11,002 nt of DNA, taken from the NCBI GenBank assembly GCA_018238825.1, contig JABCSP010000047.1:1-11002 (forward strand), written 5' to 3'. This document shows, piece by piece, positions 1 to 7,338 of this stretch. A model generated the notes under the pieces. The model saw only the letters and a list, made by a program, of their open reading frames with translations, was not told the origin of the DNA and searched no databases. How positions within the stretch are numbered: position 1 is the stretch's first letter; each line of letters begins with the position of its first letter. The translations under genes and the position numbers were made by a program. The DNA comes from Candidatus Thorarchaeota archaeon. GTDB lineage: Archaea > Asgardarchaeota > Thorarchaeia > Thorarchaeales > Thorarchaeaceae.

Positions 1-1
1 A

Positions 2-1972
2 GAGGACCTAGAGAAGCTACCAGGAGCCACTGTATTTCATGGGGATATTGACGCTGTGCAACAGTTGTTCATAACAAAGGGCATGTTTGCTTTTGGAAAT
101 GTCGAGTTTGACTTGAATGGAGATGAGATTGTCAACATCAGATGTCTTGATGACCGTGACAATCCCGAATACGATATTCCAGAGTTCGAACAGATGGACT
201 TTGAGGTGCTTATCGATACAGACCGGATATTCCCAGACATGGAAGATAGGATACATCACATTGAGGTCTATCATAGAGAGAGAATAATCCGTATCGAAGA
301 AGAGGACGAGGGAGAGATTCTCAGGCGCTTTCAAGAAACCATCAACAAAATAGACCCCGATGTGATAGTCAGTAGAGGTGGAGATGAGAGCCTCTTCAGG
401 TACCTCAGTATACGCGCAAAAGTAAATGGAATGGATTTGATTCTTTCACGTGATGGAAAACCCCTAAGGGTCACACAGGGAGCTCCACAATCATTTTGGC
501 AATACAATCGAATCATATACAGGTCAGGAACTCAGGTCGTTTTGAACGGGAGAATCCATATCGACAGAGGAAAGACTGGCATGCATTTCTATTCCCCGGT
601 GGGACTAGAAGGGGTTGCAGAAAGCTGCCGGCTCGCCCTCGGAAGACCACAGAGAGTTTCCCGAATGACAATTGGTGCAGTGAATGCTGCGGTTCAGTTC
701 TACAACGCCTTCAAGATGGACATACTTATTCCACCAGTAAAGAAGAATCCAGAGTTCCTCAAGTCAATCAATGAACTAGCAGCCATAGATCGAGGTGGTC
801 TGATACTTCAGCCAAAACCAGACATCTACGAGAATATTGCAGAATGTGATTTCTCGTCAATGTACCCAACACTCATGGTCACTAGAAACATCAGTCCTGA
901 AACTATCTGTACTAGAACAGACTGCCCCTATGATGAGAAATACTGCATACCTGTTCCCGAACTCAGCTTCAAAATATGTACTCGCAAGAGGGGGATAGTA
1001 TCAAAGTCCTTGGAGATGTTGGTCAATAGACGAATGGGCTTCAAGAAACTAGTAGAAGAGGGAAACAATGTAAAAAAGTATGAGTTCATCCAGAATACTC
1101 TGAAGGGAGTACTGGTTTCCTGTTTCGGATATCTTGGCTTCAAGAATGCCAAGTTTGGAAGAGTAGAGGCACATACCGCAGTCACAGCTCTCGCCAGAGA
1201 GGTCTTACTCAAAACTCAGGACATCGGAGAAGAGATGGGGTTTGAGATGATTCATGGAATCGTAGACTCGGTATGGCTGAAATCAGAGGAAGATATCTGT
1301 CATGAAAACATTGTTGAATTCTGTAGACGGGTCACCGAAGAAGTTGACATCTCAATGGCACCCAAGGGCGTTTACAAATGGATGGTCATTCCATCATCGC
1401 GGCTTCATCCATCTATTGCCCCTCTGAATCGATACTATGGGGTATATAGAAATGGCAGCATCAAGACTCGTGGAATCGAAACTCGACGCAGAGATACCTG
1501 TCTCTATGTCGGAGACTGTCAAATATCAATGATCAAGACTCTTGCGCGTGCAAATGATAAGGCAGGTTTCCTAGAGCGAATACCCGATGCTTATGCAGTC
1601 TGTCAGAGTTACATCAATCGACTCCATGACGATGATGTTGACCTCCGAGACCTCATTCTGAACACAACCTTGACGAGAGAGCCTAATGAGTATCGTGCCA
1701 CATCTAGAGCTGCCGTTGTAGCTCAACAACTTGTCAAGGCCGGACGGGATCTTCATGCAGGTCAAAAGGTTAGGTACGTCATGATTGATGCGGGAGCAGA
1801 GAATCCATTTCGTAGGGTAAAAGCACTTGAATTAATTGACAACTCCACTAGATACGACCCAAAGGCGTATGAGGAACTCTGCAAACGAGCCTTTGAAAAT
1901 CTAATACCAGCTCAGTATCTTAATCCATTAATATACAATGATTCAGACCAATTGCTACTGACTACTCATTGA
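2..1972 (+). CDS. Family-B DNA polymerase, PolB2-like, 5' end outside window
   Basis: C-terminal 656 residues of a family-B DNA polymerase. The frame is open to base 2, and the residues before the GTG at 56 still look like protein, so the true start lies left of the window. Motif A is DFSSMYPT (bases 848-871), with the catalytic Asp and the Tyr steric gate. Motif B keeps its Lys and the FGYLGF end (from 1103), but the usual Asn before Ser is Val. Motif C reads HGIVDS (1253-1270) where YGDTDS is expected: the second Asp is kept, the first is Ile. The exonuclease region (about 200-660) is recognisable but its acidic motifs are degraded. Loss of exonuclease residues with altered motif C fits the archaeal PolB2/Dpo2 group, which is implicated in lesion bypass. 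That subgroup call is inference. Its last 11 bases overlap larC tail-to-tail. Confidence 0.85.
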   Translation, partial: EDLEKLPGATVFHGDIDAVQQLFITKGMFAFGNVEFDLNGDEIVNIRCLDDRDNPEYDIPEFEQMDFEVLIDTDRIFPDMEDRIHHIEVYHRERIIRIEEEDEGEILRRFQETINKIDPDVIVSRGGDESLFRYLSIRAKVNGMDLILSRDGKPLRVTQGAPQSFWQYNRIIYRSGTQVVLNGRIHIDRGKTGMHFYSPVGLEGVAESCRLALGRPQRVSRMTIGAVNAAVQFYNAFKMDILIPPVKKNPEFLKSINELAAIDRGGLILQPKPDIYENIAECDFSSMYPTLMVTRNISPETICTRTDCPYDEKYCIPVPELSFKICTRKRGIVSKSLEMLVNRRMGFKKLVEEGNNVKKYEFIQNTLKGVLVSCFGYLGFKNAKFGRVEAHTAVTALAREVLLKTQDIGEEMGFEMIHGIVDSVWLKSEEDICHENIVEFCRRVTEEVDISMAPKGVYKWMVIPSSRLHPSIAPLNRYYGVYRNGSIKTRGIETRRRDTCLYVGDCQISMIKTLARANDKAGFLERIPDAYAVCQSYINRLHDDDVDLRDLILNTTLTREPNEYRATSRAAVVAQQLVKAGRDLHAGQKVRYVMIDAGAENPFRRVKALELIDNSTRYDPKAYEELCKRAFENLIPAQYLNPLIYNDSDQLLLTTH

Positions 1973-3335
1973 TTGCATGTGCTTGCATTGCAACCCTTGG
2001 TTTGAGTTCTCGAATTGGAATGCCAGTTTCGCGGGACACTCGAATCAGATCATCCGATTCCGGTTTGATACTGACTATACTCCCATCAGTTGAGCGTGAA
2101 ACCTTTACTCGGACCATATACTCCTTTTCATCAATTTCAAGAGAACAGACTAGAGTTTCACGAGTTGCCTTCAATCGTTCCCAAGTATTGTAGCGGATAC
2201 CAATTGTTCCCAGTTGGCGAATCAGAATCTCTGCGATAGTCTTCAACCCAGTCTTGGGAGCAATGACTTTTACTACATGACAGGGTCGATTCTTCTTTCC
2301 AATCGCGGGAATGATGACAATATCATAGGCTAGACCTTCTTCGAGTAAGGTTTCGAATAGTGAACCAAGAGTTTCACCATCAACATCATCAACATTAGTT
2401 TCAATTACAACTACTTCGTCGGCATTCCACTCATCGAGCACAATTGTTCGCTCCGCGGTCTTTGCTTTAGCAACTTTAGCTGGTGTTCCCTTGGCGTTCT
2501 GCTCAGTCTTAGGTTCTTTCTTCTTTGTTTCTTTTGTGGGAGGTTTCTTTGGTTCTGTTCCCTCTGGAACAACAACTTCGCCCACAACTATCTTCATCAT
2601 ATTTGGAATCTTTCCAAGGTCTCTCGTTCCAAATCCTATTCCTTGATTCTGAACTACAAAATTATCTATTGATTCAACATACTCTGACGCAAGAACAGCT
2701 AATAGAGCTGCACCTGTTGGAGTAAGTACTTCAGTTTCAGCAGATCCGTTGTGAAATTTCATATCATGAACTACGAGAATCTCAGCTACCGCAGGTACTG
2801 GTACTTCAAGATCGCCATGCTCACATGAAATGATTCCACTTCCCGTAGCTATATGCGTAGCAACAATCTTAGTATCTTCGAGCAAGCCAGCTCGTTCCAG
2901 AAGATATGCTGTACCAACGATATCAAGAACAGTATCGATGCTACCTGTTTCATGAAGATGTAGTTCTTCGATTGGTTGGTTGTGAGCTCTACTCTCAGCC
3001 TGAAGTATCACGGTCATTGTATCCTTAACGAAAGTTTTTGCCTTTGGTGATAGCTCAACTTCTTCAGCAACTGCTTGAAGAACATCCATCATAGAATGAG
3101 GATTGAACCGTATTGTAGGATTTCGAGTTATCTGAAGAACACGACCAGTGTTTCCAGAATGTTCCTTTGAACCGATAGCCAATCTAAATGAAGGGTCATA
3201 TATCAGCATACTTGCAGCAACAGGTAGAAGAACATCTGGCTCTCCGATGAGATCGGTTAAGGCAGATAGGAACATATCTCCAGCTGCGCCCGCTGTTGCC
3301 ACATCGATTAATACTTGTTTCTTTGCCAAGTTCAT
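1962..3335 (-). CDS. larC: LarC-family nickel insertion protein (nickel-pincer cofactor biosynthesis)
   Basis: 457 residues, ATG start with GGAG five bases upstream (3341-3344). LarC uses CTP to insert nickel into the pyridinium bis-thiocarboxylate precursor, making the nickel-pincer nucleotide used by lactate racemase-type enzymes. Family signatures seen are the N-terminal AGAAGDM segment (residues 15-21), HLHETGSIDTVLDIVG (126-141), LTPTGAALL (204-212), and ETNVDDVDGE (312-321) at the start of the C-terminal half. The two halves, split by a programmed frameshift in some lactobacilli, are continuous here. They are joined by a Lys/Glu/Pro-rich linker (about 256-296) that looks disordered. No LarA, LarB or LarE is in the window, so the enzyme served is unknown. 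It is last in the minus-strand series, 145 bases after the cofE-like gene, and may have its own promoter. Confidence 0.88.
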   Translation of the reverse strand: MNLAKKQVLIDVATAGAAGDMFLSALTDLIGEPDVLLPVAASMLIYDPSFRLAIGSKEHSGNTGRVLQITRNPTIRFNPHSMMDVLQAVAEEVELSPKAKTFVKDTMTVILQAESRAHNQPIEELHLHETGSIDTVLDIVGTAYLLERAGLLEDTKIVATHIATGSGIISCEHGDLEVPVPAVAEILVVHDMKFHNGSAETEVLTPTGAALLAVLASEYVESIDNFVVQNQGIGFGTRDLGKIPNMMKIVVGEVVVPEGTEPKKPPTKETKKKEPKTEQNAKGTPAKVAKAKTAERTIVLDEWNADEVVVIETNVDDVDGETLGSLFETLLEEGLAYDIVIIPAIGKKNRPCHVVKVIAPKTGLKTIAEILIRQLGTIGIRYNTWERLKATRETLVCSLEIDEKEYMVRVKVSRSTDGSIVSIKPESDDLIRVSRETGIPIRELKPRVAMQAHAINE

Positions 3336-3480
3336 TACTTCTCCAGCCGATAGTCCACCGAGTGTTCTTTTTCTTCATTATTGCCCTTTTCTTTCTTTCT
3401 TTGACGGAACAAAACAGCAATGATGGTTTGTCACTATCATTCAGTATGCATCTTCTCAAATAAAACCGTCAAATAGTTCA
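3336..3480 (-). other. cofE-larC intergenic spacer with possible larC leader
   Basis: This is the longest gap inside the minus-strand series. On the minus strand it holds an A/T-rich TTTTATTT (3458-3465) that could be a TATA element, then a purine tract of AAAG repeats (about 3386-3402) and the GGAG site before larC. An 8-bp perfect inverted repeat, TTTGACGG at 3400-3407 and CCGTCAAA at 3466-3473, encloses a shorter one (AATGAT 3419-3424, ATCATT 3436-3441). I see no tRNA or convincing terminator. The promoter reading is a guess; the repeats are directly visible but could be chance. Confidence 0.3.
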
Positions 3481-4251
3481 TCATCTTTTTCGCCACTGGT
3501 CAAAAATAGCCATGTACATACATTCCTTTGGAGACATCCACATCTCTGATGAGTCAAATGATTGATCAACAAATTCAACGGGTGCATCTCGAATCAATGC
3601 AATTGGAACGGATTCATCAGATTCACCCATGACTGCGGTACAAGCTGATGCAAGATTATCTGCGATGGCTCTTCGAGTTATTCTCATCTCGTTTCCAAAG
3701 AGATCATGTCGTCCCCTATCATCAGCAACAGGTCGGAAACCTGCAACACCCATTGCCATTCCGATATTACCCAGTCTCAGAGGTTGGGTTCTGCTATCAA
3801 TCACCATAACTCCAATAGTTTTCCCAGTTCTTTTCTTGATTTCAGTCCGTATTCTGTCTGCACTAGCACGAGAATCAATAGGTAAGAGAGAAGCATGTCC
3901 TGGAGGTATGTTAGATTTGTCAACACCCGCATTAGCCATCAATGTATTGTTCTTGATTGTGAGTACAACACGTGGAATTCCTCCAAGAATCTCATCTGCT
4001 TCTTGGATTATCAGTTCTGCAACTTCAGGGAGTATATCATAGCTTTCACCTAGCTTTTTAGCTTCGTCCGAAACCTGAACGTCAGAGAGTTTTACAACAC
4101 GTCCCTCAGTTGTTCCCAAGGGGGTCTCTGCAACCGTGATAATATCATTGTCCAATAATGAAAGGCCAGATGCATCTATGCCTTCCAATAAAATATCCAC
4201 AAACTTATCCTCTGGAAGTATAATTCGTGTTTTAATAGGAAAGACTTGCAT
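3481..4251 (-). CDS. cofE: CofE-family F420-0:gamma-L-glutamate ligase
   Basis: 256 residues from the ATG at 4251. CofE ligases use GTP to add L-glutamate to coenzyme F420-0. Seen here: NAGVDKSN (residues 107-114) followed by LLPIDSRASADRIR, the central segment beginning IDSR (151-154), GVAGF (168-172), then RGRHDLFGNEMRITRRAIAD (179-198), matching the family's RG-DLFG-LR-T--A-AD block. Asp111 and Asp152 fit the known metal ligands. Where canonical enzymes have DTFGRPWR this one has DSRTQPLR, so the substrate may differ. It lies 30 bases after the marker-14 gene. A TTG at 4269 would add six residues but lacks a Shine-Dalgarno site, whereas the ATG has AGGT seven bases upstream. Adding glutamate to a folate or methanopterin is an alternative suggested only by its neighbours. 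Confidence 0.82.
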   Translation of the reverse strand: MQVFPIKTRIILPEDKFVDILLEGIDASGLSLLDNDIITVAETPLGTTEGRVVKLSDVQVSDEAKKLGESYDILPEVAELIIQEADEILGGIPRVVLTIKNNTLMANAGVDKSNIPPGHASLLPIDSRASADRIRTEIKKRTGKTIGVMVIDSRTQPLRLGNIGMAMGVAGFRPVADDRGRHDLFGNEMRITRRAIADNLASACTAVMGESDESVPIALIRDAPVEFVDQSFDSSEMWMSPKECMYMAIFDQWRKR

Positions 4252-4258
4252 ATTTGAA

Positions 4259-4262
4259 ACCT
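4259..4262 (-). promoter_or_regulatory. Shine-Dalgarno site that selects the cofE start
   Basis: AGGT on the minus strand lies seven bases before the ATG at 4251. No comparable purine site precedes the alternative TTG at 4269. The N-terminal sequence beginning MQVFPIK also looks like a normal CofE start. Confidence 0.5.
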
Positions 4263-4281
4263 GAACCAAGAGAAGTGTGTA

Positions 4282-5703
4282 TCAAGATATAAGCTTCTTC
4301 TTCTTCTTTTGTAATTTCATTCGCTCAGCCATAATGCATGGGTCACCCTTTCTGCCAGCAAGGCAAAACTTCGGAATCCCCAGCGAGTTCATACATCTTG
4401 CGGATACAGCTGCGCCCATTGCCAGACCATCTTCAACAAATACAAGTTGATGCGTCTTCGTCCACAAGTCTCCAGAGTTGAGTTTCAGTTCTTTAGCAAT
4501 GAAATCTGGTTTCTGGCCTGTAGTAATAGCACGACCTGTCAAACCCAACGAGGTCTCCTCAAGAATCAAGTTCGCAGTATCAGCTACGGTGAGGATTCTC
4601 TGTACAATTCCGGTCTGGACCTTATCAATGAGAGCGAGTATATAATTAACATCTACTTCTTCAATAATCTTTGATCCAAATTCTTCTAATTTCTTGATAT
4701 CAGCGTCCACACCTATTAAAAAAACATTAGATTCCTCAGCTGCAGCAGGATTAACTGGGACAGTGCCAAAACGAGAAACTGATTTTGGAACTCGTTCTAC
4801 TGTAATTAGATTATGCACTTGTTCAACCCATTGAGCATCAACACTGACATTACGTGATTTACTCGATCGAGCTATATCAAGCACACAACCCGTTCCAGAC
4901 TGAACTAATCCCGAACCACGAATAATAGCATCAGGTATTGCCCCAGCAAGTCCAGCGAAGGACCCGATGGTTTTTGCATATGGAAAGCCCATATTTGTGA
5001 TTCGTCCTGCAAGTGTAGTTCCAAAATCAAGGGTCATTACTGGATTACGAAAATCTATGGTGGTTGTACCTTTGACTGCACCTTTGATACCCGCGGTAAC
5101 GAGTTCACCCTCCATCTCATTGGCGACAATTTCAGTATTTGATGGAGGTAGGCATGATGCAATAGACCCATCGAAATAGACTTTATGAAGCCAAGTGAAT
5201 TCGCGCAAACTAGGTGGAAGGTTTTCAGGAAACATTGCAGGAGTCATCTTTCGTGGGGGGATTCCTGCACGTAGACAACCGTCAGCTAGAGCCTTAACTA
5301 TTGAACCGACTTCCTCTGGACTTGCAAACCCTGCAGTAACTCCGGTGGAACGTACGACAAAATGAAGATCTTTCTCCAAATCAATTTTTGATTTTAGTAC
5401 GACAGAGGAGAGAATGCTAGAAACCAGCTCAGTCACAGAATCTTGAGTGAGAGGAACCCCAAAGACGGTCTCACCAAATATCTCTTCATTTGGGAGAGGA
5501 AGTCTCACATCTCGGGTCATTCGAACTTCTTTCTCAATCTCAAATATCTCAGCAGTCTTAAGATTGGTAGTTACGAGAATAGCCTTCGTAGTAGTGTTAC
5601 CAAGCTCAACTGATGCGACTGTGAAAAAAGGACCCATACGAAGTGAGGAAACTCCAATCGATTTTGGTCTCAAGACTCGCTGCAAAGTTATCCCGCCTAT
5701 CAT
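4282..5703 (-). CDS. Methanogenesis marker 14 protein (DUF2114), ASKHA-type ATPase fold likely
   Basis: 473 residues, strongly resembling the uncharacterised protein called methanogenesis marker 14. Recognisable blocks are VASVELGNTTTKAI (residues 29-42), RMTRDVR (61-67), LHFVVRSTGVTAGF (113-126), PPRKMTPAM (149-157), EIVANEMEGELVTAGIK (191-207), LDFGTTLAGRI (225-235) and GLAGAIPDAIIRG (251-263). GNTTTK and DFGTT resemble the phosphate-binding loops, and EDGLAMGAAV (424-433) the adenosine loop, of the ASKHA ATPases, a class that includes reductive activators of corrinoid proteins. Three Cys lie near the C-terminus (437, 447, 456), before a Lys-rich tail. The ATG overlaps the mtrH copy 2 stop in an ATGA arrangement, so translation is probably coupled. 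Biochemical function is unknown; a role in reactivating MtrA is my inference. A start at Met23 cannot be excluded. Confidence 0.85.
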   Translation of the reverse strand: MIGGITLQRVLRPKSIGVSSLRMGPFFTVASVELGNTTTKAILVTTNLKTAEIFEIEKEVRMTRDVRLPLPNEEIFGETVFGVPLTQDSVTELVSSILSSVVLKSKIDLEKDLHFVVRSTGVTAGFASPEEVGSIVKALADGCLRAGIPPRKMTPAMFPENLPPSLREFTWLHKVYFDGSIASCLPPSNTEIVANEMEGELVTAGIKGAVKGTTTIDFRNPVMTLDFGTTLAGRITNMGFPYAKTIGSFAGLAGAIPDAIIRGSGLVQSGTGCVLDIARSSKSRNVSVDAQWVEQVHNLITVERVPKSVSRFGTVPVNPAAAEESNVFLIGVDADIKKLEEFGSKIIEEVDVNYILALIDKVQTGIVQRILTVADTANLILEETSLGLTGRAITTGQKPDFIAKELKLNSGDLWTKTHQLVFVEDGLAMGAAVSARCMNSLGIPKFCLAGRKGDPCIMAERMKLQKKKKKLIS

Positions 5704-6635
5704 AAGAGCTTCTTGAACGGATGATCATTTCCAGGCTCAATTCCAAACTCCAAGTATGCAGATTCTGCTGCAAACACATCGCCCATTGCAACTGTGGGAA
5801 ATACTCGTTCTGAATTCTCAATAGGACCATAGAGAATAAAGTCAGCTCCCATCATCTGAACAATGAGGTTTGATGCAATATCGGCCGTTTTATACGCCTC
5901 TCGATTAACTTTCTTGTACTTTCGCAGCCAAGCCCATGATGCGGGAGCATTGTGTACTCCAGAGCCCGTGGGTAGACCGTAAAGTGTCTTAGATACAAAG
6001 GTGAATGCAGCTGCAGATCCAGCTCCGGCACCCATAGCAGTAACAGCAGTGTCCAACAAAGGTTTCGTCACACCCAGTTTTCTACACAGCTCCAAGAGAC
6101 CCTTATCCTGATTCTTTGCTCCCTCTTCAAGAACTGCTCTTCTTCCTGCGATAGTAGAGTCCTGTGGGTTAAAGGCTAAGATGATTGCACATTCATGTTG
6201 AATCTCTTCCAATGCGTCAAGCTCTTCTGTTGATGCAAAAACGTTAATCGAATTGTAAATTGCTTCATCAAAAAGTCCAATCTCTTCGGAATGCTTGAGG
6301 CCTGAAATCCGTGCTTTGTAATCAGCGGAATCGATGAGAAATGGTGAATCAGTCAGGTCAGTTACAAAATCGATGTATCTAACCATTGCTTCTGAGGTTT
6401 CAGCAAATATCTGAACCAGTGATGGATTACCAGTGAGGTCTGACATCTCATCTTGCTTTTGCACAAGCGCGGTTGCCTTCGTCTTGTCGAAAATACCCTT
6501 CTTCGTATCTTCTACTATTTTGTGGCCACCATAGAAGATGGTTCCAGCAAGAACTGTAGGGGTTTCTCCAAGGCTACCACCAATCTTCACTCCACCGATA
6601 TTATGGATGATTTGTTCTTTCTCAAATACGAACAT
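5700..6635 (-). CDS. mtrH: MtrH copy 2: methyltetrahydropterin:corrinoid methyltransferase subunit, canonical type
   Basis: 311 residues from the ATG at 6635, close to the roughly 310 of methanogen MtrH. MtrH takes the methyl group from methyl-tetrahydromethanopterin and passes it to the cobalt of MtrA. Matches to the family run throughout: MFVFEKEQ and GGVKIGG at the start, IYNSIN, CAIILAFNPQD, MGAGAGSA, GLPTGSGVHNAPASWAWLRKYKK, and FILYGPIENSERVFPTVAMGD near the end. The frame is open upstream to a TTG at 6695, but that 20-residue extension overlaps mtrA and has no homology to MtrH. The ATG has a strong AGGAGGG site and starts four bases after the mtrA stop. It is closer to methanogen MtrH than copy 1 is. 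Soluble; no membrane segment. The pterin used (methanopterin or folate) cannot be read from sequence. Confidence 0.9.
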   Translation of the reverse strand: MFVFEKEQIIHNIGGVKIGGSLGETPTVLAGTIFYGGHKIVEDTKKGIFDKTKATALVQKQDEMSDLTGNPSLVQIFAETSEAMVRYIDFVTDLTDSPFLIDSADYKARISGLKHSEEIGLFDEAIYNSINVFASTEELDALEEIQHECAIILAFNPQDSTIAGRRAVLEEGAKNQDKGLLELCRKLGVTKPLLDTAVTAMGAGAGSAAAFTFVSKTLYGLPTGSGVHNAPASWAWLRKYKKVNREAYKTADIASNLIVQMMGADFILYGPIENSERVFPTVAMGDVFAAESAYLEFGIEPGNDHPFKKLL

Positions 6636-6639
6636 TCTG

Positions 6640-7326
6640 CTATCCCTCCTTTCCAACAAGAAGCGTACCTGAGTCAGTCTCTCGGACTTCTGCAACTATC
6701 GGAGAGGGATGCTCAGTAATGATTGATTGGGATTCAAATTTAGTTACTAGGGAAGAGGTGGGATCGAATATCATTCCAAACTCTGGAAGTAGAATAATGT
6801 CTGAAGTAATTCTAGGTCGTCGGGATCCATGTGATGCAGCTTTGAACTCAATCCATATTGCATCTTCTGAAAGAGGGCCTGGGTTTCTTGCTGCAATCTC
6901 TGCACTCTTTCGCTCTATCTCTTCAGACTTGAGTATATTGACCATCTCGATTAGCTCGACCTGTTGTCGAAATCGCTCAATTCCTTCTAGAGGTACATTC
7001 TCAATGTATGGAATGGCACCTTCAGCCTCGATTATCTTTCTCGTCTTCGGGTCAACTCCATTCTTGTAAAGCGCTTGAAGAGTACGACCAGTTAGATGAC
7101 CTGGAACCTCAGGACCAGTCAATATGAGAAATCGGATATTTGGATTCGATATCACATTGATGATTACTCGTTCAATCCCAATATTTTCAGTTTTACAAGT
7201 GCCAATGATAGCATGCTCGCCCGAAACATCAAGCCGTTTTCCAAGTGTGCAAATAGCAACACAGTGTGAAGGGTCTTTTACTTCGAAGTCGCCTGGGACT
7301 GGTGGCCATTCATGATTATTACTCAC
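6640..7326 (-). CDS. mtrA: Soluble MtrA: corrinoid-carrying methyltransferase subunit without membrane anchor
   Basis: 228 residues from a GTG start. MtrA carries a corrinoid that accepts a methyl group from MtrH and, in methanogens, hands it to coenzyme M. The core matches closely: IIGTCKTENIGIERVI (residues 40-55), NPNIRFLILTGPEVPGHLTG (61-80), GAIPYIENVPLEGIERFRQQ. His77 in GPEVPGHLTG corresponds to the histidine that ligates cobalt in methanogen MtrA. The C-terminal membrane helix of methanogen MtrA is absent. In its place is a polar, beta-prone tail (about 167-228) that I cannot assign with confidence. GGAGG at 7335-7339 lies eight bases before the GTG and overlaps the mtrH copy 1 stop. 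Lying between two mtrH genes, it is probably a cytosolic methyl carrier for one or both. Confidence 0.9.
   Translation of the reverse strand: MSNNHEWPPVPGDFEVKDPSHCVAICTLGKRLDVSGEHAIIGTCKTENIGIERVIINVISNPNIRFLILTGPEVPGHLTGRTLQALYKNGVDPKTRKIIEAEGAIPYIENVPLEGIERFRQQVELIEMVNILKSEEIERKSAEIAARNPGPLSEDAIWIEFKAASHGSRRPRITSDIILLPEFGMIFDPTSSLVTKFESQSIITEHPSPIVAEVRETDSGTLLVGKEG
6644..6650 (-). promoter_or_regulatory. Strong Shine-Dalgarno site that selects the mtrH copy 2 start
   Basis: AGGAGGG on the minus strand, eight bases before the ATG at 6635. It overlaps the end of mtrA and rules against the in-frame upstream TTG at 6695. Confidence 0.7.
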
Positions 7327-7338
7327 TGAGATAGCCTC

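Noticed and set aside
3386..3402. Plus-strand T/C-rich tract as a transcription terminator
   Set aside because: No plus-strand gene ends here; on the minus strand it is an AAAG purine tract in the larC leader.
3196..3459. 87-codon minus-strand frame overlapping the start of larC and the spacer
   Set aside because: It runs out of frame through the conserved larC N-terminus and has no recognisable features; the purine tract produces its Lys-rich stretch.
3629..4042. 137-codon plus-strand open frame antisense to the cofE-like gene
   Set aside because: The complementary strand carries clear CofE motifs across the same span, and the translation is Ser/Ile-rich with no recognisable domain.
6636..6695. 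Upstream TTG extension of mtrH copy 2 by 20 residues
   Set aside because: It overlaps mtrA, lacks MtrH homology and a Shine-Dalgarno site; the ATG at 6635 has AGGAGGG at the right distance and the conserved MtrH N-terminus.
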